Origin: Bacteroidota bacterium
GTDB lineage: Bacteria > Bacteroidota > Bacteroidia > Bacteroidales > Lentimicrobiaceae
Assembly: GCA_023441805.1 (NCBI GenBank)
Contig: JAEZNO010000014.1
Coordinates: forward strand, 62,001-126,000
Direction: 5' to 3'
Length of the DNA stretch: 64,000 nucleotides
A program made the position numbers and the translations under genes. Positions 24,873-33,993 of this stretch are shown piece after piece (within the stretch, counting starts at the first letter, position 1; each line of letters begins with the position of its first letter). The notes under the pieces were generated by a model. It saw only the letters and a list, made by a program, of their open reading frames with translations, did no database searches and was not told the origin of the DNA.

Positions 24873-26756
24873 ATGGAAGAACTAGATTATACACCCGTCA
24901 ATTCGGGTCAATATTCTGATGATTCGGTACGAACTTTAGACTGGAAGGAGCATATCAGGCTACGCCCGGGTATGTATATCGGAAAATTAGGTGATGGATC
25001 ATCACAAGATGATGGTATTTATGTGCTGATCAAGGAAATTATCGATAATTCTATCGACGAATTTGTGATGGGTAACGGTAGAACGATCGAAGTTTTCATC
25101 AAAGATCAGAAAGTCACTGTAAGGGATTATGGGAGAGGAATACCTCTGGGTAAGGTCATTGATTGTGTTTCAAAAATTAATACCGGTGCCAAATACGATT
25201 CGAAAATCTTTAAGAAAGCTGTTGGACTCAACGGTGTGGGTTCGAAAGCCGTAAACGCCCTTTCGTCATATTTCTCTGTCCAAAGTATTCGTGAGGGAAA
25301 AACTAAAGTAGTTGAATTTGAGAGAGGTGAGATAATCAACGACCATCCTGAAGAGCCAAGTAATTTGCGCTCAGGTACTATAATCAGTTTTATTCCTGAT
25401 GAAGAGCTTTTTGGTCATTACCATTTTATAGCTGAGTACATCGAACAGATGCTATGGAATTATGTCTTCCTGAACAATGGCCTTACAATTTGGTTCAATG
25501 GAACCCGCATGCAGGCAAAAAACGGACTAATTGATCTGCTGCAGCGAAATATTAATGGTAACCCGATAATGTATCCTATCATCCTGATAAAGGATGAGGA
25601 TTTTGAATGCGCTTTCACTCACTCCAGTCGCCAATATGGTGAAGAATACTACTCGTTTGTAAATGGACAACATACAACGCAGGGAGGAACTCACCAAGCC
25701 GCCTTTAGAGAAGCAATAGTAAAGACAATAAGGGATTTCTATAAAAAGGACTTTGACCCAAATGATATACGCCAGAGCATAGTTGCCGCGGTAAGTATTA
25801 AAATCCAGGAGCCTGTATTTGAATCACAGACTAAAACAAAGCTTGGTTCACAATTAATGGAGCCGGACGGGCAAAGTATCAGAAATTACATTGGCGATAT
25901 AATCAAGAAGCAGCTTGATAATTACCTGCATATGAACAGCGAAACTGCTGAATCGTTGCTGAAAAAGATTTTGCAAAGCGAGAAGGAGAGAAAGGATTTC
26001 GCAAATATTAAAAAGCTTGCAAAAGACAGTGTCAAGAAGGTAGGCTTACATAATAAGAAATTAAGAGATTGTCGCATCCACTATAACAGTAATGATGAAA
26101 GGCGACTTGAGACTACATTGTTTATTACTGAAGGAGATTCAGCAAGTGGATCTATCACTAAATCGAGGGATGTAAATACACAGGCAGTCTTCAGTCTTAA
26201 AGGCAAGCCGTTGAATTGTTTCGGTTTGAGCAAAAAGGTTGTTTACGAAAACGATGAGTTTAATTTGCTGCAATCTGCCCTGAATATTGAAGAAGGGGTG
26301 GAGAATCTCAGATACAATAACATTGTAATTGCTACTGATGCCGATGTTGACGGCATGCACATCAGATTACTAATGCTGACATTCTTCTTGCAGTTCTATC
26401 CTGATGTAGTAAAAAGCGGACATTTATACATACTTCAAACTCCCTTATTCAGGGTCAGGAATAAGAAGAAAACAAACTATTGTTATACAGACGAGGAAAG
26501 GGTAGCCGCAATTAAGGAACTTGGTCCTAATCCTGAAATCACAAGATTTAAAGGACTTGGTGAGATATCACCTGATGAGTTCAAACATTTCATTGGTGCG
26601 TCAATGCGGCTTGACCCCGTTATCTTGAAGAAATCTGCTGATATTAATCAAGTTCTTTCATTTTACATGGGAAGAAATACCCCTGAAAGACAAGGTTTTA
26701 TTATAGATAACCTTCGATTGGAAGAAGATTTGATTGAAGAACTGCTCTCTGTTTAA
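24873..26756 (+). CDS. parE: Type IIA topoisomerase subunit B (ParE/GyrB-like)
   Basis: 627 residues. The GHKL ATPase has EIIDNSIDEF, DYGRGIPLG and a KAVGLNGVGSKAVNALS lid; the transducer domain contains the QTKTKLGS element. The TOPRIM region shows EGDSASGS and DADVDGMHIRLL with the metal-binding acidic residues. The length and compact TOPRIM are those of the second GyrB-like protein (ParE) of Bacteroidota. It would pair with a ParC subunit for chromosome decatenation. No A subunit is adjacent; the next gene is on the other strand. Confidence 0.9.
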   Translation: MEELDYTPVNSGQYSDDSVRTLDWKEHIRLRPGMYIGKLGDGSSQDDGIYVLIKEIIDNSIDEFVMGNGRTIEVFIKDQKVTVRDYGRGIPLGKVIDCVSKINTGAKYDSKIFKKAVGLNGVGSKAVNALSSYFSVQSIREGKTKVVEFERGEIINDHPEEPSNLRSGTIISFIPDEELFGHYHFIAEYIEQMLWNYVFLNNGLTIWFNGTRMQAKNGLIDLLQRNINGNPIMYPIILIKDEDFECAFTHSSRQYGEEYYSFVNGQHTTQGGTHQAAFREAIVKTIRDFYKKDFDPNDIRQSIVAAVSIKIQEPVFESQTKTKLGSQLMEPDGQSIRNYIGDIIKKQLDNYLHMNSETAESLLKKILQSEKERKDFANIKKLAKDSVKKVGLHNKKLRDCRIHYNSNDERRLETTLFITEGDSASGSITKSRDVNTQAVFSLKGKPLNCFGLSKKVVYENDEFNLLQSALNIEEGVENLRYNNIVIATDADVDGMHIRLLMLTFFLQFYPDVVKSGHLYILQTPLFRVRNKKKTNYCYTDEERVAAIKELGPNPEITRFKGLGEISPDEFKHFIGASMRLDPVILKKSADINQVLSFYMGRNTPERQGFIIDNLRLEEDLIEELLSV

Positions 26757-26874
26757 TTCATTTTGTTGATTGCTGACGCTGGGTATACCCTTCACTACAC
26801 CTTAGACGATAAAGTTGAAGCACAGGGTTTGCTTCGTCTTATTACTATGGACGATCAATTTATTGGAACTAGTA

Positions 26875-28398
26875 TTATTTACCTATTTTTAGGAAAGCCC
26901 TTCCCAAATTATCTATAATATCTCCTGCGATCATTGAAGGTTGCGAAATCTCTGATGCGGCAATATCACCTGCCTTCCCATGCAACCAAGTTCCCAGAAT
27001 GCAAGCATCTCGTGAAGAATAACCCGAAGCCTTTAATCCCAAAAGGATTCCTGTAAGTACATCTCCTGAACCACCGGTAGCCATACCGGGATTTCCGGTT
27101 GGATTGAAATAAATATCTCCTTCGGGTGTACCGATAGCCGAAAAGGCTCCTTTCAGAATCACATAGAGTTTAAATCGGATACAGAAAGCCCTAAATATCT
27201 CCAGTCTGTTGAAATGATTCTCAACAGAGCTGGTCAATCGTTCAAATTCCTTAGGATGGGGAGTCAGGATTGAACCGGGTGGAAGAAATGATAACCAAGT
27301 TTTATTTGCTGCCAGTATATTGAGTCCATCAGCATCAATAATAATAGGATTGCCGACTTCCTGGATTAGTAGCTTCATGGCGTTCTGAGTTTCAATGTGC
27401 ATTCCTAATCCCGGACCAATGGCAATGGCATTGTACAAGGGAAGATCGGGCAAAGTATGGAAGTGAGTTTCAGAATCATCAGGATCAACCATCACTTCAG
27501 GAATTGATGTGAGCATAGCTTCAATACCCGATAATGGCAAATGAGCAGTGACTAAACCGGCCCCTGAGCGTAATGCAGCTTTTGCTGCCAACAATGCTGC
27601 ACCCATTTTGCCCAGACTACCTGCAATCAGCAAACCGTGTCCAAATGTACCCTTATGTGAGAACCTGCCCCTGGGTTTAAATAATTCCTTACAATCATTC
27701 TTGGTAGTGAGATAGTAATGCGTCCCGGCATTCTTAATGAAATCCTGATGGAGCCCAATATTCAGTACTTTCCATTCACCCACATAGTTTTCATTCTCAG
27801 GCAGAAAGAATGCCAGTTTAGGCATTTGGAAAGTAAGCGTATAATCAGCCCTGACAATTGAATACTTACTATACCCTTGCATTGGCTCGTCAGCTGACAA
27901 CCCTGATGGCAGGTCAATTGATATTACATACGCATTGCTCTCATTTATTTGCCTAATGATTTCAGTGATGAAACCTTTAACAGGTTTATTAAGCCCTGAG
28001 CCAAAGATTGCATCAATAACTATATCATTATCTCCTATCTCAATACCCGGCTCATCTTCAAAAATCTCAGTAACCACAAGTCCGGCGATATCTGATATCT
28101 TATCAAAATTCGTTCGGTTATCTTCACTTGCATTTGATGCATGTCTGATATAATATACTTCCACATTATGCCCGTCGGCATAAAGCATACGGGCAATGGC
28201 GAGGCCATCACCGCCATTATTACCCATCCCGCAAAATACTCTGAAAGTCCTGATTCCTGAAATCCTCTTAGTAATCCATTTATAGCACTCATGTGCCGCT
28301 CTTTCCATTAAATCAATCGAAAGTATGGGTTCGTGTGATATGGTATATGAATCAAGTTCACGTATCTGATCAACTGTGAGAATTTTGGTTGGGCACAT
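26875..28398 (-). CDS. nnrD: Bifunctional NAD(P)HX epimerase / dehydratase
   Basis: 507 residues with the fused YjeF layout. Residues 1-215 are the epimerase domain (FCGMGNNGGDGLAIARML, DAIFGSGL, SIDLPSGLSAD). Residues 225-500 are the ADP/ATP-dependent dehydratase with HKGTFGHGLLIAGSLGKMGAALLAAKAALRSGAGLV, AIGPGLG, ILTPHPKEF and GSGDVLTGILLGL. It repairs hydrated NADH and NADPH. Convergent with parE. It is followed 24 bases upstream by the cyclase-like gene, so the three minus-strand genes from 29906 may be one unit. Confidence 0.94.
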   Translation of the reverse strand: MCPTKILTVDQIRELDSYTISHEPILSIDLMERAAHECYKWITKRISGIRTFRVFCGMGNNGGDGLAIARMLYADGHNVEVYYIRHASNASEDNRTNFDKISDIAGLVVTEIFEDEPGIEIGDNDIVIDAIFGSGLNKPVKGFITEIIRQINESNAYVISIDLPSGLSADEPMQGYSKYSIVRADYTLTFQMPKLAFFLPENENYVGEWKVLNIGLHQDFIKNAGTHYYLTTKNDCKELFKPRGRFSHKGTFGHGLLIAGSLGKMGAALLAAKAALRSGAGLVTAHLPLSGIEAMLTSIPEVMVDPDDSETHFHTLPDLPLYNAIAIGPGLGMHIETQNAMKLLIQEVGNPIIIDADGLNILAANKTWLSFLPPGSILTPHPKEFERLTSSVENHFNRLEIFRAFCIRFKLYVILKGAFSAIGTPEGDIYFNPTGNPGMATGGSGDVLTGILLGLKASGYSSRDACILGTWLHGKAGDIAASEISQPSMIAGDIIDNLGRAFLKIGK

Positions 28399-28422
28399 AG
28401 CTTAATTACTTGGATTACTTTA

Positions 28423-29358
28423 TTAAATACCTGCAGTGTTCAGATTTCCCAGACTTGCTGTAACTATTTTGTGCTGTTTTGGATCATCATTATTCACTAA
28501 ACTCATACTAACCTGCAAGTGCAGGTTATAGATATTCAGATCTGATTCTTTTGCTTTGATCTTACCAATCTTGAGGATATCGGAATTAATTATTCCTTGT
28601 TCACGACTGGCTTCATGACCAAAGATCTTATCTTCTTTGGTGGTGATAAACTCAGTATTGTACCCTGAGCTGAATTCATATATATGGGCAACATCTTCAA
28701 TAGTGATGAGCTGAAGGTTTTCAATTCCATCGATATTGACAGTAAACCACCTATGGGTATATTCATCAATAAGGCAGCGGTTTAGGCTGTCGCTCGACAG
28801 TATCCTGGCATTGTTAATGATGGCTCTTCCGTAAAAGTTATCGTTGTACGAATAGACTTTATCATAGGTTATTGCATATCTTGTGCTAATACCACCTATG
28901 ATTTTGCGCAATCTGGGAAAGAAATGGAATGCATTATATACTCTGAGTACAATTGCGTAATTGCAGGCAAAAAGAAGTGAATGCATCGGATTGTCGAAAA
29001 TCACAAAGCCTCCGTCGCCTGTACTGATATATGCTTTCTTTAAGCTTTCTTTAGTGTATTTCTGAAAGATAAATGGATGATTTTCAAAGCACAAATCGAT
29101 AGTTGTACTGAATAACATTCTAAACAGGAAGGGGATGAGCATTTGCTCAAATTCACCGTATGAGCTATACTGGTAGATGTCAAGCCCCAATACTGATTTC
29201 CTGGTAATTTCATCAGGGCGCATTATTTTTTGAAGTTCCTTTAACATCTCAGTTTCATCAGGAACTACATTTGTCTTTTCAAAAATTACCCTGTTATCGT
29301 TTTTTAGCAGGATGTCTTTAATGGCTTTATGATCGAGTATTTTTAGAGGATCAGTCAT
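28423..29358 (-). CDS. Uncharacterised protein with class III nucleotide-cyclase-like domain
   Basis: 311 residues, no signal peptide or membrane helix. Residues 55-205 follow the class III cyclase homology pattern: D60 in LGLDIYQYSSYG (first metal Asp), D115 in ISTGDGGFVIF (second metal Asp), then GGISTRYAIT and GRAIINNARILSSD (177-190). In active cyclases an Asn lies four residues before the Arg of the last motif; here that place is I181, so catalysis may be lost or altered. The C-terminal 90 residues are strand-rich and unknown. Only 2 bases separate it from the membrane protein gene at 29361-29906, suggesting a functional pair. The fold call is by eye. Confidence 0.6.
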   Translation of the reverse strand: MTDPLKILDHKAIKDILLKNDNRVIFEKTNVVPDETEMLKELQKIMRPDEITRKSVLGLDIYQYSSYGEFEQMLIPFLFRMLFSTTIDLCFENHPFIFQKYTKESLKKAYISTGDGGFVIFDNPMHSLLFACNYAIVLRVYNAFHFFPRLRKIIGGISTRYAITYDKVYSYNDNFYGRAIINNARILSSDSLNRCLIDEYTHRWFTVNIDGIENLQLITIEDVAHIYEFSSGYNTEFITTKEDKIFGHEASREQGIINSDILKIGKIKAKESDLNIYNLHLQVSMSLVNNDDPKQHKIVTASLGNLNTAGI

Positions 29359-29360
29359 AA

Positions 29361-29906
29361 TTACAAGTTGTTTAATTTATCATTCAGGAAATCAATGAGC
29401 CACTTTTTCTCCTCTGCTGTATTTCGTTCTGCGAAACTAAATGCTTCCTCATTAAACAGGATAGCCGGATATTGGCCTCTCTTGTTTAGTCCTGAATAGT
29501 CATAATATGATCCTTCAATGAGGGATATACTAACATTCTTTCCCGGAAATCTTCTTTCTTCGGACTTTGAACCTCTGCTCATTCTAAGAGTAACATTCTG
29601 AGGGTCAATTATTATTTCCTGCTGCAATCTAATCATTTTGATAGCTTTGAAAAGTGTCCAGAATCCAATTGCCCAGAATGGTAATGAATAGAGTGCATTT
29701 ACAGGTTTCATTAAAGCAAGCAATACTGTCCAGATTAAAATAGTAAATAGCCATAAAGCAATGACAATTACAGTCACAAGTGCCCCTCCCTTGATACCTT
29801 TCGGTGGAATGGTAACTGTTACCTGATTACTTGATTCTGTGACCTTTATACGACTTTTTGCCATATTCGGTACTTGTGCAACTGATTTTGTTTCCTGATT
29901 CATCAT
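29361..29906 (-). CDS. Two-helix membrane protein of unknown function
   Basis: 181 residues. A polar N-terminus is followed by two close membrane helices (ALVTVIVIALWLFTILIWTV and NALYSLPFWAIGFWTLF, about residues 42-85), then a cytoplasmic strand-rich part (QEIIIDPQNVTLRMSRGSKS) and a final helix (EEKKWLIDFLNDKL). The shape is that of small PH-like bacterial membrane proteins, but I cannot name a family. An internal start (MAKSRIKV at residue 15) is possible. Lies 2 bases before the cyclase-like gene and probably shares its transcript. Confidence 0.7.
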   Translation of the reverse strand: MMNQETKSVAQVPNMAKSRIKVTESSNQVTVTIPPKGIKGGALVTVIVIALWLFTILIWTVLLALMKPVNALYSLPFWAIGFWTLFKAIKMIRLQQEIIIDPQNVTLRMSRGSKSEERRFPGKNVSISLIEGSYYDYSGLNKRGQYPAILFNEEAFSFAERNTAEEKKWLIDFLNDKLNNL

Positions 29907-29949
29907 GAGGGTTTGAATTATCCGAACTAAAATAGCAAAAAATCAGATA

Positions 29950-30708
29950 CTACCTATTCCAGATATTCCATGCAAGATCAGCCTGTTTATAAAGCATACC
30001 TAAACCATTTCTGGTTTGAGTCCCATGTTCCTGTCCTCTTTTGAGGAATTCAGTCATTTCAGGATTGTACACTAAGTCAAAGAGATAATGTTCAGGAGTA
30101 AGAATGTTGTACGGAATTTGAGGTGATAAGTGACTGTTAGGATACATGCCAACCGGAGTGCAATTGATTATAAGTTTGACTTTGTCAATCAATTGATTGC
30201 TGAGCTGTTCATAACTCAGGATATTATTTGATGAAGAAGATTGTTTAGGTGTCCTGCTAATAAGTTGAAATTCAATGTTGAGTTTCTTAAGCACATATGC
30301 AACTGCTGCAGATGCACCTCCCGTGCCTAATATTAAAGCATATTTAGGAAGCTTAGGCATGAAGGCTAACAATTCGGTTTCAAATGCCGGCGCATCTGTA
30401 TTATAACCTTCAAGCATAATTTGACCATTTTCCCTCACCACCCTTACAGTATTTACTGCCTGAATCCGGGCAGCTTCGTCTGAGAGTTTGTTTACGAGAG
30501 GAATGATTTGCTGTTTATACGGAATCGTAACATTAAATCCTCTCAGATCATGATAATTACCGATGATGTCATTGATCTTATGAACCGAATCGATTTGAAA
30601 CAATTCATAAGTACTGTTTATCGCCTCTCTTGTAAATTTTTCAGTAAAATACTTTTTCGAGAAGGAGTGGCTTAAAGGGAAACCGATAAGTCCATACCTG
30701 CTGTGCAT
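29950..30708 (-). CDS. aroE: Shikimate dehydrogenase
   Basis: 252 residues. Reduces 3-dehydroshikimate to shikimate with NADPH in aromatic amino acid synthesis. Shikimate-site residues appear in GFPLSHSFSKKYF and NVTIPYKQ (catalytic Lys), with GYNTDAPAF further on. The nucleotide-binding loop is LGTGGASAAVAYVL and the closing motif is GLGMLYKQADLAW. It lies 17 bases after the TPR gene in the same direction, so the two are co-transcribed. Confidence 0.95.
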   Translation of the reverse strand: MHSRYGLIGFPLSHSFSKKYFTEKFTREAINSTYELFQIDSVHKINDIIGNYHDLRGFNVTIPYKQQIIPLVNKLSDEAARIQAVNTVRVVRENGQIMLEGYNTDAPAFETELLAFMPKLPKYALILGTGGASAAVAYVLKKLNIEFQLISRTPKQSSSSNNILSYEQLSNQLIDKVKLIINCTPVGMYPNSHLSPQIPYNILTPEHYLFDLVYNPEMTEFLKRGQEHGTQTRNGLGMLYKQADLAWNIWNR

Positions 30709-30725
30709 GAATATAAAGTTAAGAG

Positions 30726-32132
30726 TTATAATAGATCACTTAGGATTTCAGCAATAGTAGGATCATCCTGAAGGAATGGAGCATAATCAAGCAAGTTTTC
30801 CAGATTAACATCATCCAAGGTCAGTACATATTGAAGATGTGATACAGCTTCCTTAAACTTACCCAGCATGTATAAGTAAGCGACTTTACGTAGCTGAAGT
30901 TGAGGGTTAAAAGGTAGTTGATCAATTCCCTGATCGAGTACTTTTAGTGCTGTACTGTATTCGTCCATTTCGGCATACATAGCTGAAAAATCGAGCCAGA
31001 GATTATGATCATGAGGCATGTAAGATAGGGCTAGAGTAAATGACTCAGCAGCCTCATCATACAAACCACAATGCTGTTGAATGATTGCCTGAGTAGCAAT
31101 AAATTCATTATTTTCAGGCTCGAGACTCACGCCTTTTTTAACATAATGGAGTGCTGACTTCATATCACCAAGTCCATCATAAGCAACCCCCAGTCCAATC
31201 CAGGCATCTGAAAACTCACTATCTAATTGAGTTGCTTGTCTGTAATACTCTATAGCATTGATATAGTCCTCCATTTTCTCATAACATTCCCCGATAAAGT
31301 AATATGTGAAAGATTCAGAAGTAACTTCAAGTGATTCCTTATAAGTATCAATAGCTTTTTGGTAATAACCTGCCTCATTACATGCATTACCTTTACCACT
31401 ATATGCAGCGGAGAACTCAGGATCGATGGCAATACAAAAATCGTATGCACTAATAGCCTCGTCGTACGAACCTTTACGTGTATAAGCTTCACCTAAATTG
31501 TACCAGGCACTGTGTGAGTACGGATTTTTATCCAAATAAGCTTTATAAAACTTAATACAATCATCTACTTTATATTCTTCTGCATACTTATAACAATAAT
31601 TAAGTTCATCAAGTATTGCATTCTGATCAGGTTCCAATTCTAAATACTTCTGATAGAACTCAATTGCTCTGTCATAATTAAAAAGATTCTCATACTCCAG
31701 TGCAATCTGAATAAAGAGATCAGCCTGATATTCATAATCATTCAGAGCTTTGCTATACTCTTTAATTGCTTCCTTAGGTAAGTGAAGTTTGCTATATATA
31801 AAACCTTTAGTGACATAAACATCGCTATTGGTGGGATCGAGATCTTCAACTTTGGACAGAAGTTTTAATGCCTGTTCAGTTTTTGTGTCTGAAAAAAGAA
31901 GCTTGGCCTGACGGATTAGTAATGATGAACTAGCAGGATGTTGCTGTAACCCAATGTCAAGAACTTTCTTCGCCATCTTAGTTTGACGCTTATCAAGATA
32001 GTAATCGATAATATCTTCGTATTCGTCAACATCGAAGAAGTGCAAAGCCTCATGATTCACCCTGTGCCAGAAACGGGCTATAAGCTCTTTCATCCCCATC
32101 TTACTTTCTTCGTCATTAAAAAAATCGTCCAT
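30726..32132 (-). CDS. Tetratricopeptide repeat protein
   Basis: 468 residues, nearly all TPR units. Typical repeats include SAWYNLGEAYTRKGSYDEAISAYDFCIAIDPE and DAWIGLGVAYDGLGDMKSALHYVKKGVSLEPEN; about ten can be counted, with no signal peptide and an acidic composition. It should be a cytoplasmic scaffold for protein contacts. A minus-strand promoter (-7 TAATTTTG at 32152-32159 with TTG 21 bases farther out) lies directly upstream. It is first in an operon with aroE. Confidence 0.88.
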   Translation of the reverse strand: MDDFFNDEESKMGMKELIARFWHRVNHEALHFFDVDEYEDIIDYYLDKRQTKMAKKVLDIGLQQHPASSSLLIRQAKLLFSDTKTEQALKLLSKVEDLDPTNSDVYVTKGFIYSKLHLPKEAIKEYSKALNDYEYQADLFIQIALEYENLFNYDRAIEFYQKYLELEPDQNAILDELNYCYKYAEEYKVDDCIKFYKAYLDKNPYSHSAWYNLGEAYTRKGSYDEAISAYDFCIAIDPEFSAAYSGKGNACNEAGYYQKAIDTYKESLEVTSESFTYYFIGECYEKMEDYINAIEYYRQATQLDSEFSDAWIGLGVAYDGLGDMKSALHYVKKGVSLEPENNEFIATQAIIQQHCGLYDEAAESFTLALSYMPHDHNLWLDFSAMYAEMDEYSTALKVLDQGIDQLPFNPQLQLRKVAYLYMLGKFKEAVSHLQYVLTLDDVNLENLLDYAPFLQDDPTIAEILSDLL

Positions 32133-32151
32133 CTCTTGATCAATTTTAATG

Positions 32152-32183
32152 CAAAATTACTCTTTTTAATATCGGGAGTGCAA
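32152..32183 (-). promoter_or_regulatory. Promoter of the TPR-aroE operon
   Basis: Minus strand: TTG (32181-32183), 21-base spacer, TAATTTTG (32152-32159), 20 bases before the ATG. Confidence 0.5.
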
Positions 32184-32301
32184 GTAGTCAGAGAATTTCA
32201 TACTTATTTACCATTTCAGGCTGAGAATGTTGTGTTAATGTTCAGGTTCAAAGTTAGTCAGCAATTAGCACCCAATGATACTGAGTGTGTGGTAATTTCA
32301 A

Positions 32302-32309
32302 TACTTTTG
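32302..32309 (+). promoter_or_regulatory. -7 element upstream of glmM
   Basis: TACTTTTG matches TAnnTTTG and lies 25 bases before the glmM ATG. No clear -33 partner. Confidence 0.4.
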
Positions 32310-32334
32310 TATTTGCTAAGTATGAATAAACTTT

Positions 32335-33723
32335 ATGACATTAATTAAGAGTATTTCCGGAATTAGAGGTACAATTGGCGGTAAACCGGGTGAAGGTCTG
32401 ACTCCCATTGACGTAGTTAAATTCACAAGTGCATACGCACAGATGTTGAAGAGTGAATCTCCTTATAAGATTAATATAGTAGTTGGCAGAGATGCACGTG
32501 TATCAGGACCAATTGTGAGTGATCTGGTTTGCTCAACTTTATTGTCGTCAGGAGTTGATGTTATTGATATTGGACTTTCAACTACACCGACTGTCGAAAT
32601 GGCCGTAGTAGATCTTAAAGCAGAAGGTGGAATCATCCTTACGGCAAGTCATAATCCATGGCAATGGAACGCACTAAAATTGCTCGATAAAAACGGAGAG
32701 TTTATCAGTGATGAAACCGGTAAGCGTTTACTGGAAATTGCTGAAGAAGGTAACTTCACTTACGCAGAAATTGATCAGATAGGAACACTTACAAAAGACG
32801 ATAGCCAGATCAGGAAGCATATAGATAAGATTTTGGCTTTACCTTATGTTGATACCTTTGCCATCAGATCAGCAAAATTTAAAGTAGCCGTTGATGCTGT
32901 CAATTCAACAGGTGGATTAGCAATCCCTCTATTGCTCCGCTCACTTGGTGTTGACCAGATTGAAGAATTGTATTGCGAGCCTACCGGTCATTTCCCGCAT
33001 AATCCTGAGCCACTTCCCGAAAACTTATCAGAGATATCAAAGCACGTAATTAAATCCAGGGCACATGTTGGCTTTGTGGTTGATCCTGATGTTGACCGTC
33101 TTGCCATTGTATGTGAAGATGGTGAAATGTTTGGGGAAGAATACACACTGGTAGCCGTTGCCGATTATGTACTTTCAATGACACCGGGAAATACTGTTTC
33201 AAATATGTCATCAACTCGCGCCCTCAGGGATATTACCGAGAAGGCAGGACAGCAGTATTCTGCATCAGCAGTGGGAGAGGTGAATGTTGTGAAACTGATG
33301 AAAGAAACCAATGCTGTTATTGGGGGTGAAGGAAATGGAGGAGTTATTTTACCTGAATTGCATTATGGCAGAGATGCCCTGGTTGGAATCGCACTCTTTC
33401 TGTCACACCTTGCCAGAACCGGAAAGCGTTGTTCAGCACTAAGAGCAGGTTTCCCAAAATATTGTATCTCAAAGAATAAAATTCAGTTAATGCCTGATAT
33501 GGATGTGGATGCAATTCTGGATTCAATAGCTGAAAAATACAAACGTCATCCGGTCAGCAAAATTGATGGAGTTAAGATTGAATTCGATAAAGAGTGGGTA
33601 CATTTGCGTAAATCAAATACTGAACCTATCATTAGAATTTACTCAGAAAGCGATTCGGAGAACAAAGCCGAATCAATTGCACGCAAAATCATTGATGATA
33701 TAAAAGAGGTAATCAGAAAATAG
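32335..33723 (+). CDS. glmM: Phosphoglucosamine mutase
   Basis: 462 residues of the alpha-D-phosphohexomutase family. The active-site serine loop is LTASHNPWQWNALK, the metal loop DPDVDRLAIV, the sugar loop GEGNGGVI and the phosphate loop RKSNTEPIIRIY. It interconverts glucosamine 6-phosphate and 1-phosphate for UDP-GlcNAc synthesis; a phosphomannomutase or phosphoglucomutase role is the alternative, since loop sequences overlap. Divergent from the TPR gene, followed 21 bases later by a small gene on the same strand. Confidence 0.88.
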   Translation: MTLIKSISGIRGTIGGKPGEGLTPIDVVKFTSAYAQMLKSESPYKINIVVGRDARVSGPIVSDLVCSTLLSSGVDVIDIGLSTTPTVEMAVVDLKAEGGIILTASHNPWQWNALKLLDKNGEFISDETGKRLLEIAEEGNFTYAEIDQIGTLTKDDSQIRKHIDKILALPYVDTFAIRSAKFKVAVDAVNSTGGLAIPLLLRSLGVDQIEELYCEPTGHFPHNPEPLPENLSEISKHVIKSRAHVGFVVDPDVDRLAIVCEDGEMFGEEYTLVAVADYVLSMTPGNTVSNMSSTRALRDITEKAGQQYSASAVGEVNVVKLMKETNAVIGGEGNGGVILPELHYGRDALVGIALFLSHLARTGKRCSALRAGFPKYCISKNKIQLMPDMDVDAILDSIAEKYKRHPVSKIDGVKIEFDKEWVHLRKSNTEPIIRIYSESDSENKAESIARKIIDDIKEVIRK

Positions 33724-33744
33724 TAACCTGTATTATTTACTCAC

Positions 33745-33993
33745 ATGACTAAGCGAAAAAGAGTGCGATTCAGGAACATACACTTTAAGTTTACTGTTCA
33801 GCAGAAACGGAGAGTGGATGCATATTGCCGAAAACATGGAACTACACCTGTAAGGTTATACAAGAGAGCAATACTGCAATATCTTTCACAGAACGGATAT
33901 GACGAACATTTCCAACTGACACCCGAACAAGCTAAGAATCAAATGAGTATATTCGATTTGATAGCTGAAGAAGTTGAGAATATTGAACAATAA
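33745..33993 (+). CDS. Small basic hypothetical protein
   Basis: 82 residues. The N-terminal half is strongly basic (TKRKRVRFRNIHFKFTVQQKRRVDAYCRKHG) and followed by a predicted helix (TPVRLYKRAILQYLSQN) and an acidic tail (DLIAEEVENIEQ). The strand-helix-helix order recalls ribbon-helix-helix-type DNA-binding proteins, but no signature confirms it. It follows glmM by 21 bases and is probably co-transcribed. Convergent with the pirin gene, with no gap between the stop codons. Confidence 0.65.
   Translation: MTKRKRVRFRNIHFKFTVQQKRRVDAYCRKHGTTPVRLYKRAILQYLSQNGYDEHFQLTPEQAKNQMSIFDLIAEEVENIEQ

Noticed and set aside
24873..26756. Classical GyrB
   Set aside because: At 627 residues it is close to the ParE-type protein of Bacteroidota; without its partner subunit the GyrB/ParE split is not certain, and ParE is the better guess.
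28423..29358. CBASS- or CRISPR-linked defence cyclase
   Set aside because: The domain is class III-like, not CD-NTase, and no effector, ubiquitin-like or cas partner is adjacent; neighbours are metabolic genes.
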